DNA of 64,000 nucleotides from Pholis gunnellus (Eukaryota > Chordata > Actinopteri > Perciformes > Pholidae), in contig OU342809.1 in the NCBI GenBank assembly GCA_910591455.2, positions 19,757,427 to 19,821,426 of the forward strand. Direction: 5' to 3'. The notes under the pieces are model-generated. The model was not told the DNA's origin and made no database searches. It worked only from the letters and a program-made list of their open reading frames with translations. Position numbers and translations under genes: made by a program. Positions 1 through 12,000 of the stretch are shown in pieces (the first letter of the stretch is position 1; the number at the start of each line of letters is the position of its first letter).

Positions 1-1648
1 AGTGGGCGGAGTCACATTTCTAGAGAACACACATTGTTGTTACGACAGTTCAGCTGCCATAAATCAGTTTTATGATTTTAGTTGATTCACCGGAGCCGCC
101 CGTTCTCTGTATACATCCTGTGAGTAACCACGTTGTACTTTTTTGTTTGTTATTCATTTTATTTAAGTATGATTTTGCTGGTTTTGCAACAAAAGGAAAC
201 ATAATACACTCCTTCCAAATTATTACTTTTATAGTCATTTACAACAATCGGCAAAAATAATGAAACTAAATCATCCGTTTTATTATCATTTAAAAGTATA
301 TATATAAAAACGTTTTTAAATGAAAACCCATAAAATCTCCAATCCAAAAATACATGTCTGAAAATATCTGAAATGTCTGAAAACAAGCTGCCAGTGACAA
401 TAGTTGTCACAGGAGTTCCGCCAGCAGTCAGAGGGGTGTCGGAGGGTGCCAGAGAGTGCCGCCAGCAGTCAGAGAGTGCCGGAGGGTGCCAGAGAGTGCC
501 GGAGGGTGCCAGAGAGTGCCAGAGAGTGCCGGAGGGTGCCGCGAGCAGTCAGAGGGTGCCAGAGAGTGCCGCGAGCAGTCAGAGGGTGCCAGAGAGTGCC
601 AGAGAGTGCCGGAGGGTGCCAGAGAGTGCCAGAGAGTGCCGCGAGCAGTCAGAGGGTGTCGGAGGGCAGAGGGGTGTGCCCCCCCTGGTCCGTGTATGTT
701 TTGATAGTCTGTTTTATGGTTTATTTGTTTTTCTTTTCAAGAGCGACGCAAAGTCAGACAGGTAGTTCGGAAGTAAGAATATGTCAAAAAAGGTAATAGA
801 ATGACCATATACAAGAAAATGGTTCGTCTATGATGCAAGCACATACCAGGGTAACATTAGGAGACAAATAAATAAATATAAATGAATAAATGTGGGCTGA
901 TGGGAGTGTGTTAGCAACAATAGTTGACTACATGCGATTTAATATTAATTTATCCATGTACACAGCAAGAATGAAGTTTTCGATTAATCTGTGGATTGTT
1001 TGATGCAATACAGTTTTTAATATAGTTTAATCAAGGTCATTTTTGTGTGTGCAGAGCTGTTGCTATTTATTCTTCCACCGTATTGCTTTGCTGCTTGAGT
1101 GAACGCAGAGCATAGCCTGTAATAGCCTGAATAAGAGTGTTTACCATTTCTACCACTAGATGGCAGTATACGTGTATTTCAACCATAGATTTGTCATATT
1201 TACTTGTGTCTTTGTTAATTGTCTAGGTTATTGATACAGATGGATTTAATGCTGATTATTTCATCTGATATTTGATGTTGATGGTTAATTTGCAACCTAG
1301 TTGTATAAATCATGTATTTACTTGTTATTTGTATGTAATAGAAAAGTGAGCATGTGTTCATGAAGCAATACATAATGACAATTGGAAAATAAAGAGACGT
1401 TTGGTTCATTCTTTTCAAACACTTCGCCTAATTTACCTACTTCATTGATTTAATTGTCACACTTAAATCCTGAATTGACGAGTGAAACAGAAGAAGTTAA
1501 AACGCCAAGATGAGAAGATATAATGTTGGTCAAATACTGTGGTCCAAATTAAAGTACTTCAGTTTTATTGCCATTGATTTTGATTCTAGAATATTGAAAA
1601 AATTCCTAATCTCACAAGACAAGAGCAAAAACAAGATTAAGTTGTTCT
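1..1648. repeat. Left arm of a large inverted repeat (cut by window start)
   Basis: This stretch reads as the reverse complement of 5482-7198, nearly base for base outside the minisatellite. The first bases (AGTGGGCGGAGTC) pair with the end of the right arm near 7198, and the inner end (CAAGATTAAGTTGTTCT) pairs with 5482-5500. Together the arms enclose about 3.8 kb. Arms this long and this alike suggest a recent fold-back or transposon-type structure, or an inverted duplication. The window starts inside or at the edge of this arm, so its outer end and any target-site duplication cannot be seen. Open frames in the arm (50-410) have mirror copies in the other arm and show no recognisable protein. 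Confidence 0.9.
411..672 (+). repeat. 10-bp-unit minisatellite in left arm
   Basis: Tandem array of a 10-bp unit, AGAGAGTGCC alternating with GGAGGGTGCC, regularly interrupted by a GCGAGCAGTC or GCCAGCAGTC unit. No version of the unit creates a stop codon on the plus strand, so all three plus frames stay open through the array. The resulting Arg/Glu/Ser/Val-rich reading frames are an artefact. The mirror array in the right arm is about 60 bp (six units) longer. Confidence 0.93.
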
Positions 1649-1649
1649 G

Positions 1650-1965
1650 TGTCGGAGGGTGCCAGAGAGTGCCACGAGCAGTCAGAGAGTGCCGGAGGGT
1701 GCCAGAGAGTGCCAGAGAGTGCCAGAGAGTGCCACGAGCAGTCAGAGAGTGCCGGAGAGTGCCGGAGAGTGCCAGAGAGTGCCAGAGAGTGCCACGAGCA
1801 GTCAGAGAGTGCCGGAGAGTGCCAGAGAGTGCCACGAGCAGTCAGAGAGTGCCGGAGGGTGCCAGAGAGTGCCAGAGAGTGCCAGAGAGTGCCACGAGCA
1901 GTCAGAGGGTGTCGGAGGGTGCCAGAGAGTGCCGCCAGCAGTCAGAAGGGTGCCGACAGTAGTCA
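1650..1965 (+). repeat. Second copy of the 10-bp minisatellite, inside the left arm
   Basis: Same unit family as the array at 411-672 (AGAGAGTGCC, GGAGGGTGCC), here with CACGAGCAGTC interruptions at a longer, regular period of about 60-70 bp. It begins exactly where the similarity between the two inverted arms ends, and the right arm has no equivalent at its inner edge. The reading frames across it (1510-1962, 1649-2044, 1659-2021 and minus 1530-1835) are products of the stop-free unit. Confidence 0.92.
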
Positions 1966-2337
1966 GAGTGTGCGGTTCGGTTTTGCTCGATTTAGGTTCT
2001 GTTTTGTTCTGTTTTCGATGAAAAGTGCTGTTGAAACTTGTTAGATGTAATTAATGTGATGGTGAACAATTCAATAATAGTCAAAATTCTGTTACACATG
2101 AAAGCATTAGTATTTGCTGAATCAATAAAGCTGCAGTTGTCATGGGTGGGAACACACAAGGAATAGAACCAGACGCAGAGACTGTCAGGACATTTTTATA
2201 TATCTTAATTAGAATCAAAATAAAACTGAACAAGTAAAAAAATGAAATCCACTCCAATTAAACATATAAAAACAACATGAGAATTTATCAACAAATGAAC
2301 AAGACTATGTTAGGCGACCCAAACATTTGTCCCTTCT

Positions 2338-2622
2338 TCACTGAAAACTAATCGCACTCCTTAAATGCGCCATGTAGCCCTTGTCCATGAACTCCTCACA
2401 AAACATGTCATAATCGCTCTGATACTGGAATTCAAAGACGAAGACACTTTGTGGTGAGTCTTCGTCTTCATCCATATTTGCACGGTCGTCTAGCGCTTTC
2501 AGCTGGTTTTGTTTGTCCATATTTGTCACTTCTGGCAAAGTGACTGTTCCCTTGAACACCTTGGTCTGGCACCACTTGGCTGCCCACAAAGTGTGTTCCA
2601 GTCGTCTTAATTTGCCATTGTT
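2338..2622 (-). CDS. Unrecognised terminal-exon-like ORF between the inverted arms
   Basis: On the minus strand a pyrimidine-rich tract and AG acceptor (CTTCAAATGCAG, ending near 2623) lead into about 94 codons closed by a stop at 2338. The product is acidic in the middle (DEDEDSPQS) and ends with an aromatic-rich stretch (FVFEFQYQSDYDMFCEEF). It looks like a real last exon rather than a chance ORF, but I do not recognise the family. Its position inside a large inverted repeat allows three readings: a captured host exon, part of a transposon gene, or an old host gene caught in a duplication. Upstream exon-like pieces at 2830-3150 and 4928-5240 may belong to it, but I could not join them in a consistent frame. 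Confidence 0.3.
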   Translation of the reverse strand, partial: NNGKLRRLEHTLWAAKWCQTKVFKGTVTLPEVTNMDKQNQLKALDDRANMDEDEDSPQSVFVFEFQYQSDYDMFCEEFMDKGYMAHLRSAISFQ

Positions 2623-4553
2623 CTGCATTTGAAGAAAAGGAGCATTATAAAAAACACCATTCATTTGAAGTATATTTAATTTTTGAAGTCACTTTGACTA
2701 TAAAATATGAAACAATAACTAAATAGCACATTTAATTTCAACAAGAAAGAAGTGATACATCGTAATGCTACATCAGCACAGTAATACTTTTTCCAAACGT
2801 CTAAAAGTGATGTGCACATATTGCCAGACTGGAGGTCCTTGAGCACCATGTATGTTGTGTCAAACCAAACAAACGTTGGATCGGGTCGGTGTTATAGGAG
2901 ACAATAACCAAACTTTTTTGTAATGGTGGCGGGGGATCATAAGCAGGATTTCACTGGAGTGTGAATAATGTAGTGGAACCCCAATTTGGAATTCACCATC
3001 CAATTCGGGTGGAAAATGATAAACCCTTTTGTTTAACTGTGTAATGATGTGTTCAGACATGCTATATCAGACTTGCACAATAATTACCTGTTGGTCTGTC
3101 GGGTCTTGGGCTGCAATGCTGCTGGGTTTTTTTATCTGCTCCACTTGAAATTAACAGAAAGAGAATAAATTGTGACATTACTTTCAGGATTTACTTTTCT
3201 CTAAAAGATGAAAAGTTCACACTTTACAGAGAATGCTGGATTCTTAAGGCAAACTGAGCATAGGCATACAGTTAGCCATAGAAACACAGTTCTTCATTTA
3301 TTTATCATTAACCTTGAAAATGTTTTGATTTATATCAATTGCATTGTCCCGAGATGACTTTGCCCTTCATCACGCAACTTGTTTGTGTCTTTGCTGTGTC
3401 TGTATTTTGTTCATTGTTGTCATTCAAATCCATAACATCTTCATTTAACACACACCACTTCCATAGCACCTCTATTTAAACAACTGCACCAGGAGAGTAT
3501 CGCAGTACTGTGAGTTCAAACATTTCCTTAAACCTTACTTTATTCACACAAACATTCATTAATTTCACACTCATCAAATAACCACACCACAAATAGTCTG
3601 TCTCTAAATGTAGCCTGCAGTAGCCTCCTTAATTGAAACAACTGTTGACATTGCTTATTATTATTTGCTTTTATTGTTACTGACAATCCAATTCTATTTC
3701 CTTTTGTAAGACTTTACATTTTTTTCATTTAGCCCCAATTTTTTGTCTTAATTTGAAAATAAAAAGCATCATTTTGACCCTATACTAGGACTGTGTCTCT
3801 GAGTGAATTCACCCGCTCTCCTCACATCGCCTGGTCACATCTATACTTCAACAGGCATAAATTAAAAAGAGATATATAAATATATATTTAAATATATTTC
3901 TAGCCACATATACAGAAGGCCACATTGTTATTTTCGTTATGTTATTGGCATCACACTACTACTATACAGCTATATTAACAAGCTAAATGCACGTTAGAAG
4001 GGTGCTCTTTCAGCAACACTTAAGCCATCTGAGACTACAAAATGGACCGATTGCTTGCAGCGTGATTGAGTTCCGAGAAAGAAAAGAAAATTACGTTCAA
4101 TATAGTATTACAAAATATTAAAAACGTGGCAGGAAATTGCTAATATTGTAAATGTATAACACGTTAATCTCATCACTGCACTCTATAGGTAAACAGCCTT
4201 CAGTGGACCTTGCCTCAGTTAGCACCTAGTCATAGCACCACTTGTGCTTCCCATTTTGACCTTCATTACTATATCATCACTGCACCATCATCATCAACCT
4301 CTAACCTGTTCTGTTGTAACTCTGCTGTCAGCGTCTTAGCACCTCTCACAAAATCACATCATTATGTAGGCAATTTGGTCTAAAGAATGATTTAGCACAG
4401 TGCTTGTGTGTGAACACTGTTGTAGGAGTTGACTATATGACCTATTATTTAAGACTCAAACATATAAAAATGAAATTCATGTTCATTATCTTCTTTAAAA
4501 TAAAACTTAGTCAAATGAACACACTATATTCAAACGTAATGGCGTGACAGATA

Positions 4554-4555
4554 TA

Positions 4556-4621
<66 letters not shown>

Positions 4622-4632
4622 TATATATATAC
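4554..4632. repeat. (TA)n microsatellite
   Basis: An almost pure TA dinucleotide run of about 70 bp, interrupted by two GTATA/ACTAT steps that make it self-complementary. Confidence 0.97.
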
Positions 4633-4927
4633 TTCCCTTTCTATCCCCAAAATGTAAAAAAACACAACTCCATCCCATCTGCAACATAAACACCAGACAA
4701 GACATTTGTCAATTGAACCAATAATCCTACACTTACCAACAGCACATATAAGAAGAACTAAGAAGCCATTACTAGAATGAGGTGAATTATATAGCTTGAT
4801 TATTCATACCACTGTTAATACTGTTGTCTCTTGTGTAACAATACCGCTAACTGTTCATTCCACATTATATATATATTTGACCAATTAACAAGTAGATGGT
4901 GAGGCAAGAGACAATTAAAAAAACACA

Positions 4928-5240
4928 TCAGTGCTGACAATGTTTTCTTATAATATCAATCAGACATTTGAGTCCATCTCTAAAAGGTTGTGGCAGATTA
5001 TTGACAGCATTGTCCAGCCAGCAGTACACCGCATCTGGGCACTGCAGAGCAAATTCTCTCTCTGCAGCTTCCTGGTCCTTTTCACTGTGAAAGGGGTTGC
5101 TGCCAAAGTGTGACACTTGGGTCAGTTAGCCCACCTCTTCCTCATACCAGTCTGCAGCCACTGATGCATCCGGCAAAAGGTCTGTGGACAGCTTTTTTGG
5201 GCATCCCTCTCTGGCCAAGTAACTAGGGATCCCCTATAAT
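4928..5240 (-). other. Exon-like protein fragment, family unknown
   Basis: The minus strand from about 5240 reads as protein-like sequence (STDLLPDASVAADWYEEE). A stop then interrupts it, and a second open stretch follows (5113-4928; NPFHSEKDQEAAEREF and CLIDIIRKHCQH). An AG acceptor (TTTGGCAG) lies between them, so the stop could sit in a very short intron or mark a dead copy. The mixed charged and hydrophobic composition looks like coding sequence. No domain was recognised. Confidence 0.25.
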
Positions 5241-5481
5241 GACAATTGGACGTTTAACAATAGTTTTCTCTTTGAAATATAATTATTCTAATTCTGTAGG
5301 CCCTTTGTGCTTTCGAGAAGCTGACCTAAAACCTGGATTCAAGGTGGAACTAAAATGACCACAATCAGTGATACATTTTCAAAATAGTAACACTTCTGAC
5401 GGTCTCCATCCGCCTACAGCTCCAGAGATTAATCTAAGGGGTCACAAGACAGTTAACATGGTAGCAATGAAGAAAGGAGAA

Positions 5482-7198
5482 CAACTTAATCTTGTTTTTG
5501 CTCTTGTCTTGTGAGATTAGGAATTTTTCGAATATTCTAGAATCAAACTTTCTATATCTCGATGGCAATATAACTGAAGTAATTTAATTTGGACCACAGT
5601 ATTTGACCAACATTATATCTTCTCATCTTGGCATTTTAACTTCTTCTGTTTCACCGGTCAATTCAGGATTTAAGTGTGACAATTAAATCAATGAAGTAGG
5701 TAAATTAGGCGAAGTGTTTGAAAAGAATGAACCAAACGTCTCTTTATTTTCCAATTGTCATTATGTATTGCTTCATGAACACATGCTCACTTTTCTATTA
5801 CATACAAATAACAAGTAAATACATGATTTATACAACTAGGTTGCAAATTAACCATCAACATCAAATATCAGATGAAATAATCAGCATTAAATCCATCTGT
5901 ATCAATAACCTAGACAATTAACAAAGACACAAGTAAATATGACAAATCTATGGTTGAAATACACGTATACTGCCATCTAGTGGTAGAAATGGTAAACACT
6001 CTTATTCAGGCTATTACAGGCTATGCTCTGCGTTCACTCAAGCAGCAAAGCAATACGGTGGAAGAATAAATAGCAACAGCTCTGCACACACAAAAATGAC
6101 CTTGATTAAACTATATTAAAAACTGTATTGCATCAAACAATCCACAGATTAATCGAAAACTTCATTCTTGCTGTGTACATGGATAAATTAATATTAAATC
6201 GCATGTAGTCAACTATTGTTGCTAACACACTCCCATCAGCCCACATTTATTCATTTATATTTATTTATTTGTCTCCTAATGTTACCCTGGTATGTGCTTG
6301 CATCATAGACGAACCATTTTCTTGTATATGGTCATTCTATTACCTTTTTTGACATATTCTTACTTCCGAACTACCTGTCTGACTTTGCGTCGCTCTTGAA
6401 AAGAAAAACAAATAAACCATAAAACAGACTATCAAAACATACACGGACCAGGGGGGGCACACCCCTCTGCCCTCCGACACCCTCTGACTGCTCGCGGCAC
6501 TCTCTGGCACTCTCTGGCACTCTCTGGCACCCTCCGGCACTCTCTGACTGCTCGTGGCACTCTCTGGCACCCTCCGGCACTCTCTGGCACTCTCTGGCAC
6601 TCTCTGGCACCCTCTGACTGCTCGCGGCACTCTCTGGCACCCTCTGACTGCTCGCGGCACCCTCCGGCACTCTCTGGCACTCTCTGGCACCCTCCGGCAC
6701 TCTCTGGCACCCTCCGGCACTCTCTGACTGCTGGCGGCACTCTCTGGCACCCTCCGACACCCCTCTGACTGCTGGCGGAACTCCTGTGACAACTATTGTC
6801 ACTGGCAGCTTGTTTTCAGACATTTCAGATATTTTCAGACATGTATTTTTGGATTGGAGATTTTATGGGTTTTCATTTAAAAACGTTTTTATATATATAC
6901 TTTTAAATGATAATAAAACGGATGATTTAGTTTCATTATTTTTGCCGATTGTTGTAAATGACTATAAAAGTAATAATTTGGAAGGAGTGTATTATGTTTC
7001 CTTTTGTTGCAAAACCAGCAAAATCATACTTAAATAAAATGAATAACAAACAAAAAAGTACAACATGGTTACTCACAGGATGTATACAGAGAACGGATGG
7101 CTCCGGTGACTCAACTAAAATCATAAAACTGATTTATGGCAGCTGACCTGTCGTAACAACAATGTGTGTTCTCTAGAAATGTGGCTCCGCCCACTCAG
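5482..7198. repeat. Right arm of the large inverted repeat
   Basis: Reverse complement of 1-1648. The arms agree through AT-rich sequence, the minisatellite and the outer edge at CCGCCCACT. Scattered single-base differences can be seen, for example in the segment around 5525-5570 compared with 1570-1600. The main length difference is in the minisatellite, about six units longer here. The arm ends where a TGCC-rich tandem block begins (7199). Confidence 0.9.
6466..6785 (-). repeat. 10-bp-unit minisatellite in right arm
   Basis: Mirror image of the array at 411-672, read here as GGCACTCTCT and GGCACCCTCC with CTGACTGCTCGCGGCA interruptions. The open frames across it are 150 codons long against 130 in the left arm, with matching start and end contexts, so copy number has changed by 60 bp since the arms were identical. 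Confidence 0.93.
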
Positions 7199-7345
7199 CT
7201 CGGCAGCTGCCGAACAGTGCCGCTCAGATGCCGAACAGTGCCACTCAGGTGCCGAACAGTGCCGCTCAGTGCCGCTCGACTGCCACAGCTGTGGCACCTG
7301 ACTGACACAGTTCCGACACCTGCCACTGGGTGCCAGTGCCGCAAA
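7199..7345 (+). repeat. TGCC-rich short tandem block flanking the right arm
   Basis: Repeats of roughly 20 bp built on GCCGAACAGTGCC with CTCAG spacers, then more degenerate TGCC-containing units (GTGCCAGTGCCGC). It shares the GTGCC core with the minisatellite inside the arms, although the unit length differs. It lies directly outside the arm and may be the subterminal part of the same element. The corresponding left side is outside the window. Confidence 0.7.
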
Positions 7346-8164
7346 AAGGATCTCGGCCCTGCACAATTTGAAGTCACATCGCTAATAAGTTTGTTGAACG
7401 AAATGTGGACTCCCTGTAATTATGTTAATGATGATCAAGCAGAAGTGACAATTGTTCTCCAAATCTTTACTTCATCCACGTACGTTTTTTTGGAATCTGC
7501 ATACAGAGTTACCGGGTTACGTTTATTGTCTGGGAAGCAGGTGTATGAGAGGTGAGCATCTGCTTAGATTCCGTGCAAAGCAGCTGTCTAACAGATGAGT
7601 CACATAACTTACCATCACCACAGAAACCTTTTATTAGTGCTGACATACAGAGGTGATTGAGATGAGATAAGCAGTGTTGTTTGACACACAGAAACACAGA
7701 CAGGATAAACAAACTCAGTCAAGTGAGCCGTCATCTGCGAAACTTCGGTCACGTCAGCCGACGCTTGAAATGTAATGCTTGTCTATTAGATAGCCCAAAA
7801 AGCACAGGGATAGTAGATAGCAACAAAACACAGTTGTTCTTGCTTTAATAGTCTGTCTAACTGGGTCATAACTGAGTTAAGTTGCTGAATAATTCATTGA
7901 CACCCCAAATGGTGGATGTGGCATTAAGGTTCTTAAAGAAGGTTTTTGAATAATTGCACACAATACGACACATTGTGTGCTGCCAATATAAAGTTCAGTT
8001 GCTCATTTTCAAATGCTAGCAACCGTGGCCCTTTTTAAGTCATGTTGGAAAAATTAGGGAGATTTGTTTTAAAATGTCTAATAGTCATTTAAAAATGAAA
8101 CATCGTTAATGACAAAAATACAAAAATACATAAAAGTGGAAATTAAATAAAAATTAAATTAAAT
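7346..8164. other. Non-coding interval, nothing recognised
   Basis: AT-rich sequence between the inverted repeat and an L1 remnant. The frames here are short and show no family signal. Confidence 0.5.
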
Positions 8165-8915
8165 AAATTAAAGGGGAGGGGGGGTCACCACTCACTCTTT
8201 AGAAACTATTTTTTTCAGGCCAGCTGAGAGAACACGACTCATCTTTTCTCTTGTATACAGTCCATTTTCTCCAGCATTGATCATGGATTCCTGCTTTGAT
8301 CCTTAGAAAAAGAGTTTTTCCATAGAATATATTTCCTCTACAATGTCCAGCCACTATCCTGGACTTGGAGTGTCACTTTTCAACCAGCTCCTTGTGATGG
8401 CCTTTAAACTTGCAAGTATCAGGATTTTAAAGAGGTAGATGTCCTTCTTTTGAATTATGTCGCCAGGTATCAATCCCGCAGGTACACAATCCGGGGGTCC
8501 CTGGGAATCTTGTAGCATAGGATCTCCTCCAGAGTCTGAATAACTCTGTCCCAGAATGTTTGTATTTTTATACATGTCCAGAAAATGTGTGAGTGGTTAG
8601 CATTCATCTGCCCACACTGTCTCCAGCATGGCTGCTCTTTACCCAATTGTTTATGTTTTATGTAGGGTGTAATAAAAAAAGCGAATTAAGTTCTTCCAAC
8701 CGAATTCCCTCCATCTCCTAGAGCTAGTGGATGTTTGTTGCGTTCTACACATGGAATGCCATTTACTCTTCGACAGTTCAACGTTCAGTTCTACTTCCCA
8801 TTTCAGTTTTACATATAGTGTGTTTCTTCCATTTCGTTTTTGTAAACTCCTGTACAGTTTGGAAACCAACTTTGAGGGGGTTTGTTTGCATGCCTGTATA
8901 CCTGTCAACACTTCA
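8165..8915 (-). mobile_element. L1/Tx1-type LINE ORF2 C-terminal fragment
   Basis: The minus strand reads through the conserved C-terminal part of an L1-type ORF2 protein. First comes a basic block with KTQQ-like and WREFGWKNLIRFF motifs (about 8690-8790), then the Cys-rich CWRQCG segment followed by SHIFWTC and a WDRV-like stretch (about 8520-8640). A frame change near 8650-8670 and an early stop show the copy is dead. It lies just downstream of the galnt8 stop codon and may contribute to the 3' UTR of that gene. The endonuclease and catalytic RT parts are absent, as in a usual 5'-truncated insertion. Confidence 0.75.
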
Positions 8916-9080
8916 ATCACTTCATTACCTTCTGATGAAATTCCTTTTTTAATTTCTGTATCATAGAAATGTCTTAGCTGTAAGTCTTGATTTTTGTTCA
9001 GTGAAACAGCAACGGAAAAAAAGAAATAAAAAAAAAGTTAAAAAAAAAAGAAAGTACACCAGCAAATTCAGTTAAAAAAA

Positions 9081-12000
9081 CTAAAAACCTGTGATGAGAT
9101 GGTCAATTGTCCAGCTCTGTCCAGTGCACTGTTGAATGATGAGCTCATAATAAGAGCTTCCTCCCTGGGCGATCTCAAAACATCTCTTTGTTGCTTTGTT
9201 TCGGATCGATCGGCCCTGCAGAAGTTTGATCAAAAGAGATAATTTATGAGATGGTAGCATAAATGCATCTAAAACAATGATATTTTCAAGCATAGGTTTG
9301 GACATTTAAGGCTTTGACACCTCCTACTGGTAGTATCTGATAAGACTGTGCTGGATTATTCAAAAAGTCACCAACTTAGAACAGAATGCCACCATACTGG
9401 TATCATCTGAGTTCTTACTTGTTTGAAGTCCCAGTGCATGTGTAGTTGCTTTAGTTTAGCCAGCTGACAGTCCTGCAGGGTGGGAGTGCTGCCAGAGCCT
9501 GGATCAACCAGGCAGCGGTTACTGTTATATTTGTGAGATTTAATCCCCCCAATGATGATTTCACCGTCTGCGTTATAGAAGCAATGCTGGCGGAAAGAAA
9601 GGGTAGTGATTTAATATTATGATTTGTTATCAACATCTCAGTACCAGTTTTTCCCATCTGTCTTCTTCAATAACCTGTGACTGCTGGGAGTGGCATCCAT
9701 ACAGGATGGGGATGTTTCCTGGAACGACTCCCTGGTCCACACAGTGGCTCCTAAGAAGGGCGTTCTGCAGCTGTAAACATCAGTGTCATGTTAAGAGAGT
9801 TATTTATTTGCTTTGACCTCTGCGTGAACCTTCATTGATGTAATGTAATGCCCAATCACAACATTCAGCATGGCTACATATTAGTCTAAGTATTTCAGGC
9901 TTACTGATATAGTACTCGCACTAAACCATGACAAGATACATCGGCAAACTAGTGACTGAAAATGTCTCTTACCGCGCCATACCCCAAGAGGTTATCCCAT
10001 GTGTCCAGACTTGGATAGACATTGTCCAGGTACCACTTGAAAGGTTTACATTTCAGCTTTTCTCTGAGCTTCCTCCTCTCGGACACGTCGCCGGTATCGA
10101 TTCCATGATTCTGTGTATCAATAAGCAATATCAAAAGGTACATGAACAACGCTAAATTTAGGTAAAAATCTATATTCTTCAAAACAATTAAATCTCATGA
10201 ATCTGTTCAATTTAAGTGTCCCAGTAATCCACAAGAGTGCGCCAGCATGCAGCATACCAGGACCCTGAAAGTGAAGTACTAAATGGAATTGTCTTCTGTG
10301 AAAACGAGCTGCCTTCTTTTGTGTATTTTGTCATCTCCTGGTGAAATGTAGTCAAAATATAAGGAGTTTTAAACACAATGAGTAATAATTGGATGGCGGA
10401 GGAGTGCAGTATGGTGTCGTTCAGGTTTTTATACTTTTTTTCCCCACACTGTGACAACTTGTTACCATTGGATTGTTGCAAAATTGTGATGAATACAAGG
10501 AGAGTATGATGTGTCCAACATTTCTAAAAATCCCCTTGAGGTTTGTGCTAGTTGTAGAAGTTTCTTTGAGTGGGAGCAAAAGAAAGCCATCAAGTAAAGT
10601 CAAGCATGTGAAAAGAGGGGAGAGCTGTTTCAAGCAGGTTGTGCTGAACAACAGTTCTCAGCAGCTAGTGTGTCATTGTACAGTATATTTATACCATACT
10701 TTAGGCTAACAGACTGACTGCTTCCTACTGTTTACAGCTACTGCTGCAGAGCAATTTCCCTCGGGATGAATAAAGTTCTATCTTATGTTATCTAAAGAAG
10801 ATATGGTGATTCAGTATAATGTTATAGATGCCAACTCTCATCCGCATTTTATGAATGCAATGTTTTACTACCTAATTTAGCTCTTCTGTATAAAATACTA
10901 TACCCTACAGATAATAATCTCCACAAACATAATCACTGTGCCGACCTTAAAAGGAAGGTTCCAGGCAATGAGCACGTTCCGCTTGTACTCATCCATCCAG
11001 ATATCTGCGACCCTCAGTGCATTTCTCCTCATGGAAGGGTTGAGATCACTCGCATACGGTTTGTGTGTCCTCTCAATGTGAGCTACCCTCGAGCAAGGCA
11101 CCACCTCTACGCTGCCTCCACACAGCCACACCTGAGCAGTGCAGACACAGATCAGACAGTCATTAGTGATTTACCAAATCTTCAACCTTAAACGATTTCA
11201 ATTCGTTGCCATGTTTAATTCTTCTTACTGAAACAGTTTGGGCTACTCACACGAATCCCAAGTTCAACATTTTCTCCTCCGTAAACTGTCATTCCGCCAT
11301 CAAGCCCACCGATTTCTCCAATGAAGAGTCTGTCTGCTGCAAAGATTCCCATAACAGAGGGACTCCTGTCCAACATAGACAAGCAGTGACACTGGTCTAG
11401 TGCCAAAATGAATACTGCCTGTTTTTCACTTTTACTGTCTGTTATATTGTGAAACAGCTTAAACGTTTTACTGTTTACAAAGTGATTCAGTGAGTGAAAC
11501 ACAAGTTAAAAAGATTTGTATCACTTTTTTTGTTAAATAGAAAGAAGACAACGGCACATACATTTTACTGTGAAATGAATGTGAACACTGGTAATTAATG
11601 TAAGCTAATGAAGAACATCATTTGATTCTCCACTCGACCTACCCTGCATTTATGAATACAGGTACTTCATGAGATCAAAAAGAGCTGGATACTTTTTGGT
11701 ATAAGTATTCAAAATCACATTTTAGCATTTAGCAGTCAAAGTGAGCAGCCAATCCCAAGGAAGAACTCTCCAAAACTCTAAAACACAGGTTAGGGTCTTA
11801 TCTAATCACCCCATTCACAGTGATCTGATTAAGTTTGTGTGTTCCACGTACTTCCCAGGCTGCGATTCATCCCCCGTCTTCAGCCACTCTGGCCTAAAGG
11901 ACTCGTACATGCACCACAAAGCCCAGTCAAAGCCATGAGCGAACGGGATATATCTTTCAACGTGTAGATCGTCAAAATGCACCTTATCAAACACAGGGGA

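Larger units (their letters stand above)
2623..5481. other. Inner region of the inverted repeat, mostly unassigned
   Basis: Holds no complete gene. On the minus strand, 2830-3060 reads as protein-like sequence (FPPELDGEFQIGV and, after a frame change, DPTFVWFDTTYMVLKDLQSG). 3088-3150 ends in a good donor (CAACAG followed by GTAATT). The rest is AT-rich and includes a long TA microsatellite at 4554-4632. None of the pieces matches a family I know, and the frame change suggests decay. Confidence 0.4.

Noticed and set aside
373..796. Overlapping 130-codon frames rich in Arg, Glu, Ser and Val on the plus strand
   Set aside because: All three frames are open only because the 10-bp minisatellite unit has no stop codon. 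The peptide is the same repeat read in rotating frames, not a gene. The same holds for 1510-2044 and 6340-6823.
4511..4705. Tyr/Ile repeat ORF
   Set aside because: Translation of the (TA)n microsatellite. The same applies to 16945-17163.
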